DNA from: Cryptomeria japonica
Lineage: Eukaryota; Streptophyta; Pinopsida; Cupressales; Cupressaceae
DNA length: 64,000 nucleotides
Reading direction: 5' to 3'
Assembly: GCF_030272615.1 (NCBI RefSeq)
Contig: NC_081412.1
Span: 479,537,157 to 479,601,156, forward strand
The notes below the pieces were generated by a model. That model saw nothing but the letters and a program-made list of their open reading frames with translations. It had not been told where the DNA came from and did not search any database. Both the position numbers and the translations under genes were made by a program. Shown piece after piece: positions 25,516-37,339 of this stretch (its first letter is position 1; each line of letters opens with the position of its first letter).

Positions 25516-28500
25516 ATGTCAGGGGAAGAAGAAGAGGTTGAGTTGTCCTCAAGGATGACTAATGCACAGATAGTGAAGTTTTTGAAGGACCAAAACTTGA
25601 TTCACAAGATTGATTCCTTGCAGAAGGAAGTTGATAGACTTAATGGGGAACTTCGTAAGAAAAGTGGTGGAAACTCTGATGTTGTTGAAGAGGGGAGTGA
25701 TGAGGAACCCCTTGAGTAGGAAGAAGAAGAAGAAGTGCCTGCTGATCAGAGACTACTTGTGAAGACCCTGAAGGCCATGGAGAGAAGGACCATGGATGTT
25801 AGGTTGGACCTACCTTCCTATGATGGAAACTTGAATCTAGATGCTGCTGTGGATTGGATTGATGCCCTCACAAGCTTCTTTGAATGTGAAGACATACCTA
25901 AAAGTCAGAGACTTAAGATTGCTAAGTCTAAGTTGAAGGGACTAGCCCTTACATGGTGGAATTTCACTCAAGATGATAGGGTGAAGGAGAAGAAGAATCC
26001 AGTGACCACTTGGAAGAAGATGGTTGCATTGATCAGGGATGCATATGTTCCTGATGATTATGAAGTTCAACTTCATAAGAGGAGAATGAGTTTGAGACAA
26101 AAGGAGATGAGTGTCTCAGATTATACTCAAGAGTTCCATAAATTGATGATGAAGTCCAAGGTAGTGGAGCCTGAATGTGTGAAGCTTGCAAGATATTTGC
26201 AAGGGTTGAGAATTACCATTCAAGATGAACTCAGTTTAAGCAGCCCTCCCATAGTCCAAAAATGCTTTCAACTTGCTTTGAAGGTTGAGGAGAAACTCAA
26301 GAGGAAGAGTGATCAAGGTGGAAGAGGGAGAGGGCAAAAAGACTTTAGAAATAGGGGCAGAAATATGCCTCAAGGAAGAGGACAAGGTTCCAAAAACCTT
26401 GGTGAATCAAGTCAAGGAAATGAACAAGGGGAAGGCAGCTCTAGAGGATCTTTTAGAGGAAGGAGAGGAAACTTTAGAGGAAGAGGTAGTGGAAGAGGCC
26501 TAGAAGGCATAAAATTCTATAGGTGTCATCAAATGGGGCATGTTGCATCCAAATGTCCAGAGAAGGCAAACAAACAAGGTGAAAGGAGAGAAAATTTGGT
26601 GAGAGATGAGGACACACATAGTGTTCACTCTCATGGATCCTTTGTGCAGCCTGAACAAGGAGAGATCATGATGATGAGAAGGACATTGATCAAATCACCT
26701 AGTCCACCAAAGCCACCCCAAAGGAAGGCACTTTTTAGAACTACTTGTAGAAGTGGTGACAAAATATGTAGTGTGGTGATTGATTCAGGTTCTACTGATA
26801 ATTTGTTGTCCATTGAGGCAGTAGAGAAACTAAAATTGAAGAGGATTAAGCATCCAAGACCCTACAAGGTATCGTGGCTTACAAAGGGGCAGCAAACCAT
26901 CATTGAAGAACAAGCATGGGTGGAGTTTTCTATTGACAAGTACAAGGACAAGGTACTTTGTGACATTGTACCCATGGATGCATGCCATTTGCTGCTTGGA
27001 AGGCCATGGCAATATGACATGAAGTCAAGGCATGATGGTGAGAAGAACACATACACCATCTGGTATAAAGGTGAGAAGGTAACTTTACTACCCCTACCTG
27101 ATAATGGTGAAGAAGCAAAAGACTCTAAGTTTTTGTTTGTAGGAGAGAAAGAATTTTTAGAATGCTTGAAAGAGGAGGATACTCCTTGTTATGCTTTGGT
27201 TGTGTTGCCAAAACAAGAAGAAAAGAAGGTGCACAAAAAGAAGGAAGAATCTAGGAGGGTAGGACCAAAGGAGGTGGCTGATTTGCTTGAGACCTACAAA
27301 GATATTGTAACCAAGGAGTTACCTAATTCCTTACCTCCTATTAGAGAGATTAGCCATAACATTGATTTGATTCTAGGGGCTACACTTCCCAATAAGGCTG
27401 CCTATAAGTTAACACCCCAACAAAATGAGGAAATGGCAAGACAAATCCAGAAACTCTTTGATAAGGATTTGATTTCTAAAAGTATGAGTCCATGTGCTCT
27501 TCCAGCCATGCTAGCACCTAAGAAAGAAGGTACATGGAGGTTATGTACAGACTCAAGAGCCATTAACAGGATCACTATCAAGTATAGGTTCCCTATGCCT
27601 AGGATTGAGGACTTGTTGGATCATCTAGGGGGTGCAAGGTGGTATTCAAAGGTGGATTTGAAGAGTGGGTACCATCAAATCAGAATAAGGGTTGGAGATG
27701 AATGGAAGACAACCTTTAAGACCAATGAAGGCCTTTATGAGTGGAGAGTGATGCCATTTGGCTTGTCCAATGCACCGAGTACATTCATGAGACTCATGAA
27801 TGAAGTTCTAAAACCTTTCCTTGGTAAATTTGTTTTTGTTTACTTGGATGATATTTTTATTTTCAATAAGAATAGAGATGAACATATGCAGCATTTAAAT
27901 TTGGTCCTTAAGAGATTGCAGGAAGAAAAGCTCCTAATCAATGTGGACAAGTGTCTTTTTATGCAGGAAGAATTGGTGTATCTTGGTTTCATAGTTTCAA
28001 GTGGGAGCATCAAGATGGATCCTGAGAAGGTGGAGAGCATCTTGAATTGGCCTTCTCCAAGGTCAATGACTGAAGTTAGAAGCTTCCAAGGCTTGGCTTC
28101 CTTTTACAGGAAGTTTATAAGAGGTTTTAGCCAAGTTTGTGCACCTATCCTAGATACAATCAAGGGAGGACAGAAGTGCAAGTTTGTGTGGACCAAGGAG
28201 GCGGGGGAGGGTTTTCAAAGTCTCAAACAAAAGGTAGCAAAGCAGCCTATACTTGCTTTTCCAGATTTCCAAAAGGTTTTTACTATTGAATGTGATGCAT
28301 CTAATGTTGCAATAGGGGTTGTTTTGAGTCAAGAGGGTAGGCCCGTTGCATTCTTTAGTGAGAAACTTAATGAGGCAAAGAGAAAGTATTCCTCATATGA
28401 TTTGGAAATGTATGCACTTGTACAAGCTTTGAAAAAGTGGAGGCATTACCTCCTTCCAAAAGAGTTTGTTGTTTTTACAGACAATCGGACACTTAGCTTC

Positions 28501-30084
28501 TTGAATAGCCAGGAGAAGTTGAGTCACAAGCATATGAAATGGGTAGAATCTATCCAAGCATATACCTTTACAATCAAACACAAAAAGGGAGTTGCAAACA
28601 AGGTGTCAGATGCCTTGAGTAGAAGATCCTTGACAGTGCAAGAGGTGAAGTTGCAAAGTGTGGGGATTAACTCCTTGAAAGGTATGTATGAAGGTGATGA
28701 AGACTTTCATGAAATTTATAAAGTTTGTTCTGATTTTTCTGAAGCATACCATGTTGAATATGCTAATTACTTGATCCAAGATGGTTTATTGTTCAAAGGA
28801 CATCAATTATGCATTCCTAAGTGTTCAATGAGGGAGAATATTGTGAAAGAAAAGCATTGTGGAAGAATGAGTGGACATTTTGGGTTGGATAAAACCCTTG
28901 AATAGGTAAGAAGACATTATTTTTGGCCCAAGATGCAAAGTGATGTGAGGAAATTTGTTGAAACATGCACTATTTGTCAAAAGGCCAAAGGTACTTCCAC
29001 CAATGCAGGTTTGTATCAACCATTACCCATACCTACAAGGCCTTGGGAAAGTTGTAGTATGGATTTTGTAATGGGATTGCCTAGGACTCAAAAAGGCTTT
29101 GATAGCATCTTTGTTGTTGTAGATAGGTTCAGCAAGATGGCACATTTCTTGCCATGTAAGAGTACAAGTGATGCAACCTATGTAGCAAATTTGTTTTTCA
29201 AAGAGATTGTAAGGATACATGGACTTCCTCTAACAATTGTGTCTGATAGGGATGTGAAATTCAATGGCCATTTTTGGAGAACCTTATGGAAGAGGTTGGG
29301 AACAAACTTGAACTTTAGTTCAACCTACCATCCACAAATAGATGGGCAAACTGAAGTTGTGAATAGGTCCTTGGGAAACCTATTGAGATGCTTGACAAAG
29401 CAATATGGAGAGAAGTGGGATGTTCTACTTCCACAAGCTGAATTTGCATTCAGTGATTCTGTGAATAGGAGTACATGAAGGAGTCCATTTCAGATTGTGT
29501 ATGGGTAGAATCAAAGAGGCATCTTGGAGTTGAGAGACCTTCCACATGATGGGCAAACAAGTGCTCATGGTGAACAGTTTGCTGATAGCATGAAGGAAGT
29601 GCATGATCAAGTAAGGCTAGCCCTCCAAAAGAGTTCACAAAGGTATAAAGAACTTTCTAATAAGAAGAGGAGGGATGTACAATTTCAGATTGGTGATATG
29701 GTATGGGTGTACTTGAGGAAAGAAAGATTACCAAAGGGGAAGCATACAAAGTTACTCATGAAGAAAGTGGGTCCTTGCAAGGTTTTGAAGAAACATGGGT
29801 TGAATGCCTATGAGATATCTCTTCCCTCTAACCTTGATATTTCTCCTATCTTTAATGTATGTGATCTAACACCCTATAAAGGGCATGTTGCTGCAGGTAC
29901 AGACTTTCATGTTGAGGAGATTCAAGAGGACATTGTTGATATACCTCCTCATGCACCAAAAAAGCCTAAAAAGATCATTGATGAAAGGGTCATTAAGAAG
30001 ACCAGAAATAAAAAATACAAAAAATGCCTTGTGAAATGGGTAGGACAACCTGTTGAAGAGGCAGTATAGATGGATGAGGCATAA
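25516..30084 (+). pseudogene. Gag-Pol polyprotein of element A, interrupted by stops
   Basis: A single frame runs from ATG 25516 to the 3' LTR edge without a frameshift, but is cut by TAG 25717-25719, TAG 28903-28905, TGA 29476-29478, TAG 29506-29508, TAG 30067-30069 and TAA 30082-30084. The order is: short acidic N-terminus; Gag capsid domain (about 25800-26250, with LALTWWNF and SVSDYTQEF); Arg/Gly-rich linker; zinc knuckle at about 26515-26560 (YRCHQMGHVASKC, with Phe where the first Cys is expected); protease DSGST (26782); reverse transcriptase with MPFGLSNAP and YLDDI (27841); RNase H with ECDAS, the Glu in SSYDLEMYAL, FTDN and DAL; integrase with a CTICQKAKG zinc part, SMDFV, VSDRD and QTEVVNR; and a C-terminal chromodomain-like segment (about 29968-30066, CLVKWVGQP). 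The catalytic residues are still visible; the stops and zinc-knuckle change make it non-functional. Confidence 0.93.
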
Positions 30085-30155
30085 ATTTTGAAGCATGACA
30101 CTTCACTGGACCAACTTATCTCATGTGGAAATGAGATCAGCCCACCCCGGGAGTA

Positions 30156-31774
30156 TGGTGTAGGGGCACAAGCCTCAATTTCATAATTTGTTGATTTAAA
30201 ACTTAATATTTTTGATAGAAAGGTGTTGATAAGGATCAAATAATCCTTTGTTTATGTTTTGTTTTGTAATAAGGTCCTAATTGTCCATTTTGTAAGGCCT
30301 AGTGGCCTAGGGTGCATTATAAACCCTCTGGTCAACTATGGTCAAAGGGACTTAGGTTGAGTAGATTTAGGGATTAAAGGTTGTTTTGTTCTATTTATAT
30401 CCATTTCAATGTGTTTAGGTCCCTAGGTTGATGATAAAATTAGTTTGAATGGCAAAATGCAAAAATTGTCAAAAATTGTCAAAAATTGACAAAGTTGTCA
30501 ATTTGTAAAGCAACTTTTCAAAAAGTTGTTGTAATTAGTTTCCCAATGTTCATAACCATCTAAAATCAGTTTGAACATGTTTGGAAAGCTATAAAATGCC
30601 TCAACAAACTTGTTTGGTGGTTGGTGTGGTCAAAATTTGTGAAACTTGACATTTGAAATCAATAAAAAAACTGTATTTTCCAGAAAATTTGCTGTTCTTT
30701 TGGTTGGTACGGAATTTATCGACCTCAAAAATGAAAAATTATTTCATGGGGAGTTAGAGGGGTGAAATAAATTTCTTTTGAGTCCAACCAGAGGTTCTGA
30801 AGTGGAGTTTTGAGCAAGTTATTGTGTAACAGTCCAAAACAGCTTGTGAAAAAGGCATACACCAAGGGTTTCATCTTTTCTTTCCCTTTTCTTCCAATCT
30901 AATCATGGAAAAAGTCTAAAACTTGGTTGGATGGAAGATCTGGGAGTGTACTATGATATTAAAGAGGTTTCATACCAGTAGAATGCATTTGGATATTATT
31001 TTCTTCAAGTTTGAAGACAGGCATCCCCATGTGACTGGCATACGGTGGTGAAGAAGACTTTGACATTTCCCCATAATTTTTTATCAGATGCAAACCAAGA
31101 CTTGTAACTTTGGATTTTGTGTTTTTTTGAGTTTCCCAAGATGTTCCAATTTCTTCCCTTGAGAAATTTCCAATTTTAAGGGTAGTTCCTTTGTTAAAGT
31201 GCTCATTTAGCCCCATTTAGCCTAGTTGAGGGTTTACTAGAAATGGTATTTGTAGAAGGTTCCAGATCAAACCCTTTTGGAAAAAGTGTTGTCCTAGGTT
31301 GTTAATGGTGAATATAAAATAAAATTTCTTGGTCCTTTGTAGTTTTTGGGAGAGAAACCAAAAAGTCACTTTTGAGGGCTAGTTGGCTAGAATAGCCATT
31401 TTGCACTTTGACCCCTTTGAGACTTAATCAACCCAATCTGAGGGTTGTTTACCATCATTGGAGGTTTTTGGATCCTAATAAACTTGATTTGAGTCTTTGT
31501 GGACTTGTAGAACCATTTTGGAGGGGTGTGAGCCATTTGAGCAACTTTTGAGCACTTTACCTGTGGGGTTGACAAACCAAAGTTGATAACCTTTGTAAAA
31601 TGTCTCAATGGGAAATTATGGGGATGAAAACAATTGAAATGAGACATTGATTTGTTTCTTGTTAAGGTGTGAGGTCTGGTTGGGAAAATCCCAATTGAAA
31701 GGGATTGGGTTGCCAGTTGAGCAAGTGAGCAACTTGGAGCATTTTCAAGTTGTTGGAACCATACCTCTACATCA
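30156..31774 (+). repeat. 3' LTR of element A
   Basis: 1619 bp, partner of 23848-25462. It is preceded by CCCGGGAGTA, a weak polypurine tract, and followed by the target duplication CCTTT. Confidence 0.93.
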
Positions 31775-31990
31775 CCTTTGCATTAATATACCCTCTTAGC
31801 AACAAATAAGAAAAATTTGAGAAGAAATCCAAGACAAGCTCACGATAGAAGAAGTCATCTTATGTGAACTTGAAAATTCTCATTCAAGCTAGCAAAATAC
31901 TTCTAAACTTTAGAAACATATTGGAAATTGCAACCAAAGAAGTCCTAGAAAAGTCAAATGCCTCGTGGTCTACTTGAGTATTCATAATAT
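31775..31990. repeat. Duplicated locus, copy 1 right part
   Basis: Resumes copy 1 after element A, from CCTTTGCATTAATATACC to GAGTATTCATAATAT, matching about 32722-32940. Confidence 0.85.
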
Positions 31991-31993
31991 ACC

Positions 31994-32940
<947 letters not shown>

Positions 32941-34114
32941 GAGTGTGCCTTGACAACCCAATTTATTTGGATTTCTTAAAATCCTTGGGAGTGAATGAGA
33001 TGCCCAATGACTAGTACTCCACATGTATAAGTACCCCTAGATGGATTGCAAATCTACCTAAGGATTTATATGTTCAATTCATTTTCTTCATTACTAAACA
33101 TTGGAATAGATGAATTCGAAGATCTCTCTAGCAACTTCATCATTTTAAGTTTGACAATATATCTAATGATGTGGGGTGGGCATGTTTGTTAGATATATCT
33201 TCTAAGTGAAGCAAAAAAAAAATCCTTAGAAGAAATAGATATTGCATGGTTGGCGAGGTGGAATAAAGAGTTGGGAAATGTTGCAAATTATAAATTCATG
33301 GTAAATGCAAGAGAGATGGCCATGTGAATAGTTTGTGCTCATATTTAAGTAATCATTTTTGTAGGAATGGCTAGATTGATATGCTAAGATCACTAAACTT
33401 TATGTTTCAAGTTTTAGTAAGTATGTTTTGGAAGAAGCTAACCTATATCTAGATGTAAGGAATTCATAATCAATGTGGCTCAATTTTGTCATTTTTCATC
33501 TGTCAATGGTTATATAAATTCAATACAAATGCTCACTTTGTGCAATGAATTTCATGTAGTTAGTGATTCAAGATCCATAAAAAGTAGTTGCAAAGCCAAA
33601 CTTGTGCTTGTACATATATAGGCAAGTAGCACAAGCTAATAGAATACAACCCATGGGTTGTAGAGGAGATTGTTGCACTATCACCTACTTTGATGAAAGC
33701 AAATGTCAGTGAACTAGGAAGGGAAAGGGAAGATGAATTTGAGTTGTTTATGAGAAATGGGCTTGGAGAAGTTGAAATTCCCAATCAAAAACGTCTTAAT
33801 ACAAAAAAGAAAAACTTGAGGTGTTTGTTTCAAGAGACATCAAGCTTTGTGCAAACTTCAAGAAGAAAAGGGTTTGTTCAAAAAAGGTTTATATATAATT
33901 ATTCTTAGATATCTTGCATATCCATCCTTTAAATTGTCTACATACAAAATACGTCAAATTGTGAGAGCTCTTTATTTTCCCATTTATGTTCAATATGGAT
34001 GCTCACTTTGAGAAAGGAATTTCCTATAGTTAGTGATTTGGGATCCATAGTACAAGTAAATTTGCAAAGCCAAACTTGTCCCTAAATCTATATGCACTTG
34101 TGACACAAGCTAAT
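32941..34114. other. Non-coding region with a dispersed duplication
   Basis: No gene recognised. About 33530-33640 and 33985-34115 are imperfect copies of one another (ATGCTCACTTTG, TTGCAAAGCCAAACTTG, CACAAGCTAAT). Confidence 0.55.
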
Positions 34115-35426
34115 ATAGGATTAAAGTCACCACCATATATCTAAAGTTCCTCCAAGAGAAAACTAAATGTGGCAGACACCTAGTCCCAACCTTGCTTTTT
34201 CAAAGAAAAACTAGAGGAACCATAAACATTAAAAATCCAACAGGTTGTTGTAGAATTGAAGGGCTGAACATAAACCAACATCCAAAAATCCATATCCACC
34301 ACTAGTCAAAGTGAACCTTAGATCCATTCCACACAATTTTCAACCCCCCAAAAGCACCTTGAGCAAGCACCACACAAGATTTCCACTTTCTCCAAGAATC
34401 AAAAATCAAAGAGAATTGAGATTTAGAAAGTTTTGTTTCCTGAAGAAGAAAAACATCAGCTTCAATGACATCCAATTGACGTTTAATCAAAAATCCTCTT
34501 GTTAAGATCAATTAAGCCCCTAGCATTCCATGATATGATCATCATTAGCCACGAGGAGATTTCCTGACTGTCATGGATTTGAGATTTTTGTCACAAGGTT
34601 ATTGTCCCAGTGCAATGATCTCCAACTACTTAGCTAGTTCCTCAATATTAGTACCTTTAGAGTCCTTTTTTTCCTTTCCCATCCCCTTTTAACACATACT
34701 TTTTTCTTATTCATGGCTTTTAATTTTTCTCTGTTGTTGATTGAATCCCAGCCACAATTTCTAGTCGAGTCTTCTAAATATTTGGCCTTTTTCTATGCGT
34801 GGATAGACTAGGTGTTTGTTGGGGAATTCCCTCTTTGTATAACTAAGAAATTGGCAAAGGACAACAATTCCAATTGAATAAGTCATCCTTTTGTAATAGC
34901 TCTATCACTTCCTTCAATATCTATGTATTTGATTTATCCATCATAATTCTTACTAACTCGATCAATTGATCCTTCAGAAGAGGTTACATCTATTGTGCAA
35001 ACAAGCCTTCTACGATTGGTCTTATGAAATGATCTGAGGAAACTCTATCCGCCTTGGTTGAGTTTTCAAAGTACACAATGTCATTTTTCTCTGTGGATAA
35101 TCAAAAACTAGTTGCATATTCTCACTAACAATGGCACCCTCCATTTGTTTAATATTCAATATAGTTTGGTCAAACAAAATTTCATTGTGAACATAACCCA
35201 TGTATCTAAATCCCCAACACCATTCAAAGAATCAGGGGGGAGGAATATCAACAATGAGTGTGGCACCATTTAAGATGCCCTCACCCACCACACCAATAGA
35301 ATCTAGAGCCATGTTCGCTCTTAATGGAGTTTTCATAGGATCATTCCCTGGAGACCCAATGGGAACATCCAAATTTTCCAACATGTTCTAGGCAGGATCC
35401 ACAGTTTCCACATTTATCTGTTCTTT
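34115..35426 (-). pseudogene. LINE retrotransposon, ORF1 end and ORF2 endonuclease start
   Basis: Read on the minus strand, 35426 to about 34553 is the tail of an ORF1-like frame. ORF2 starts at ATG 34545 with MMIISWNARGL, the usual opening of a LINE AP-type endonuclease. VFLLQETKLS (near 34440), WIFNVYGSSS (near 34230) and GGDFNPI (near 34120) follow in the expected order. Frameshifts and stops break it. It ends at about 34115 without reverse transcriptase, so it is truncated. The 5' part lies at 43216-44560 beyond the inserted element C. LINE identity rests on these endonuclease motifs. Confidence 0.75.
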
Positions 35427-36605
35427 TGATGAATACTAAGAGGGGGGGGTGAATTAGCATGCCAAAAATATTTGTATTTAAACACTTAAATAGTCTGAAG
35501 ATAAACCGGTAAAATAGTTTAACAAACAGACCGGTTGTCACACATGCAAACCCAAATGCAAATAAAACATTCACCCACAAAAGCAATACAATCATAACAC
35601 AAGATATTTGACGTGGAAACCCAAATGGGAAAAACCACGGTGAGATGGAACTCACAAGTCACTATCTGTAGAATAGAAACCAGACCGGTTAAAGTCAGAT
35701 CGGTTAAGGTCTTACAATGTTCTTCACCAGAACAGATCCTGTTAGGAATCTCAATCTTTGTTAGGAGATAAGTCCGATTAAAGACTACCTTGCTAGAGGA
35801 TTTTAGATTCACAGAAGTGAACCACCTTGTTAGAGGATTTTACAAAAGGCTTTTGGGCCTACCCGGTTAAGGGCTACAGACTTGTCAAAGATGTGAGTAA
35901 TCAACAAGTGTTTGATCTATCTAATAGCACAAACTACTTGGTTAGATCCAGTATAGCTCACTGCTAATGCATTCCAGCATTACTTCAGTCTTCTTTATCT
36001 CTTTCTCAGTTACAACTTGATCTTCTCAGATAAGATCGCTCTTACAACAACTCATCTACCACCTTAAACCTTAGCACAACATAAACCCTTTTAGCAACAA
36101 CCTAAAACCCTAGACATGATGTCCTTTTAAAGGAATCTGTTTTCATGTCGGTCCAATAGGATTACATTACAATTTCCTAGGTTCAATGAATCTAGACATA
36201 CTCATTAACATGACACAAAAAGCACCATCAATGTGTCAGCACCGTCAAACAATTGGTGGATTGGTAACTCATCACAAAATGCCAGTTGGTAACTCATTAC
36301 AGAGTATTACCGTTTCATACAAAATACCGGTTGCCAGTTTGACAAAAATGAAGACTGGTAAGAATGTGTTATACCGCTTTGCTCCCTCATACCGCTTGAG
36401 ATCTACGAACCGCTTGGGGTCGACATGCCGCTTCAGACCAAAAAACACATTCTGCAAAATCACCAATAGTCTAAAGACTAGAATACAACATACCAGTTGG
36501 AACAGATACCGGTTGGGCTCTAGCTCATACATATAAAGGGGATCTCAATGCAAGTGTGTGTCCATCAATGACAATCACAACATAAACATCAAAAATATGC
36601 CAACA
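35427..36605 (-). repeat. 3' LTR of element C
   Basis: 1179 bp, matching 42064-43210. It contains repeated (A)CCGGTT words (about 35505, 35529, 35684, 35868, 36330 and 36510) and a poly-G run (poly-C in the sense strand) near 35442-35449. Confidence 0.92.
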
Positions 36606-36617
36606 ATCTCCCCCTTT
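36606..36617 (-). promoter_or_regulatory. Polypurine tract of element C
   Basis: On the minus strand AAAGGGGGAGAT abuts the start of the 3' LTR (TGTTGG), the usual position for plus-strand DNA priming. Confidence 0.8.
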
Positions 36618-37339
36618 GGCATTGATGGCAACACTTAGAAAAATAAAATTTTGATATCTAAGTGTTTTACAACAAAAACATGTCATTAACAAAATTGCTC
36701 CCCCTAAGCATATGCATTATCCCTTAATCAATACAATGTATAGAAATTTTGCATGCAGAGCATAAACATTGAGATATCAGAGCATAAAGCATGTATCAAA
36801 ACATATATCAAAATTTTAAAGCCAGATACTTCTCCCTATTCTTCTCCAAAATAGATAGAGTACTTATAGATAGAGTACTTCTCCCCCTTTGCCAACAATG
36901 ACAAAGTACCGTTGAACAACCCTGTTTCCATTTGATATCAAAATAATAAAAGTTTATGACAACAATGAATAATACTTGTCAAAACCAATTTACAGTCCTG
37001 CAAAAATTGTTTCATTGATAGAGACCAGGACTCAAGTAGGGAGGTGGCCACTTCTTTCTCCGTTTGCATCTGGGATACATGTTCCTCCATGGCATCTACT
37101 GTGCTCATCTCCTACGTAACTGTTAAGGCATCCAGGTTCAGATAACACTTCTGAAAAATTTGCAGACGTGGAAGTAAAACCAGTTGTAGCTCCTGCAAAT
37201 CTTTAGACCGTGTACTGATCTCTTGTTCCATTTGGGCTTACTGGATCTGAAACCGGTGAACGGTTTGTCCATAAGTTGCAAATGAATCATAAGGTGGCTT
37301 AAATGTGCTCAAGTAAGACTGTAAGTCCATTTGATGCTT

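Larger units (their letters stand above)
23848..31774 (+). mobile_element. Ty3/gypsy chromovirus-type LTR retrotransposon A, complete but decayed
   Basis: Complete structure: 5' LTR 23848-25462, primer-binding site 25465-25476, Gag-Pol 25516 to about 30084, 3' LTR 30156-31774. It is flanked by the 5-bp target duplication CCTTT (23843-23847 and 31775-31779). LTRs start TGGTG and end CATCA. Domain order Gag-PR-RT-RNase H-IN-chromodomain identifies the chromovirus branch of Ty3/gypsy. The LTRs differ by scattered substitutions (about 7 in the first 100 bp), so the insertion is not recent. It lies within copy 1 of a duplicated locus. Confidence 0.95.
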
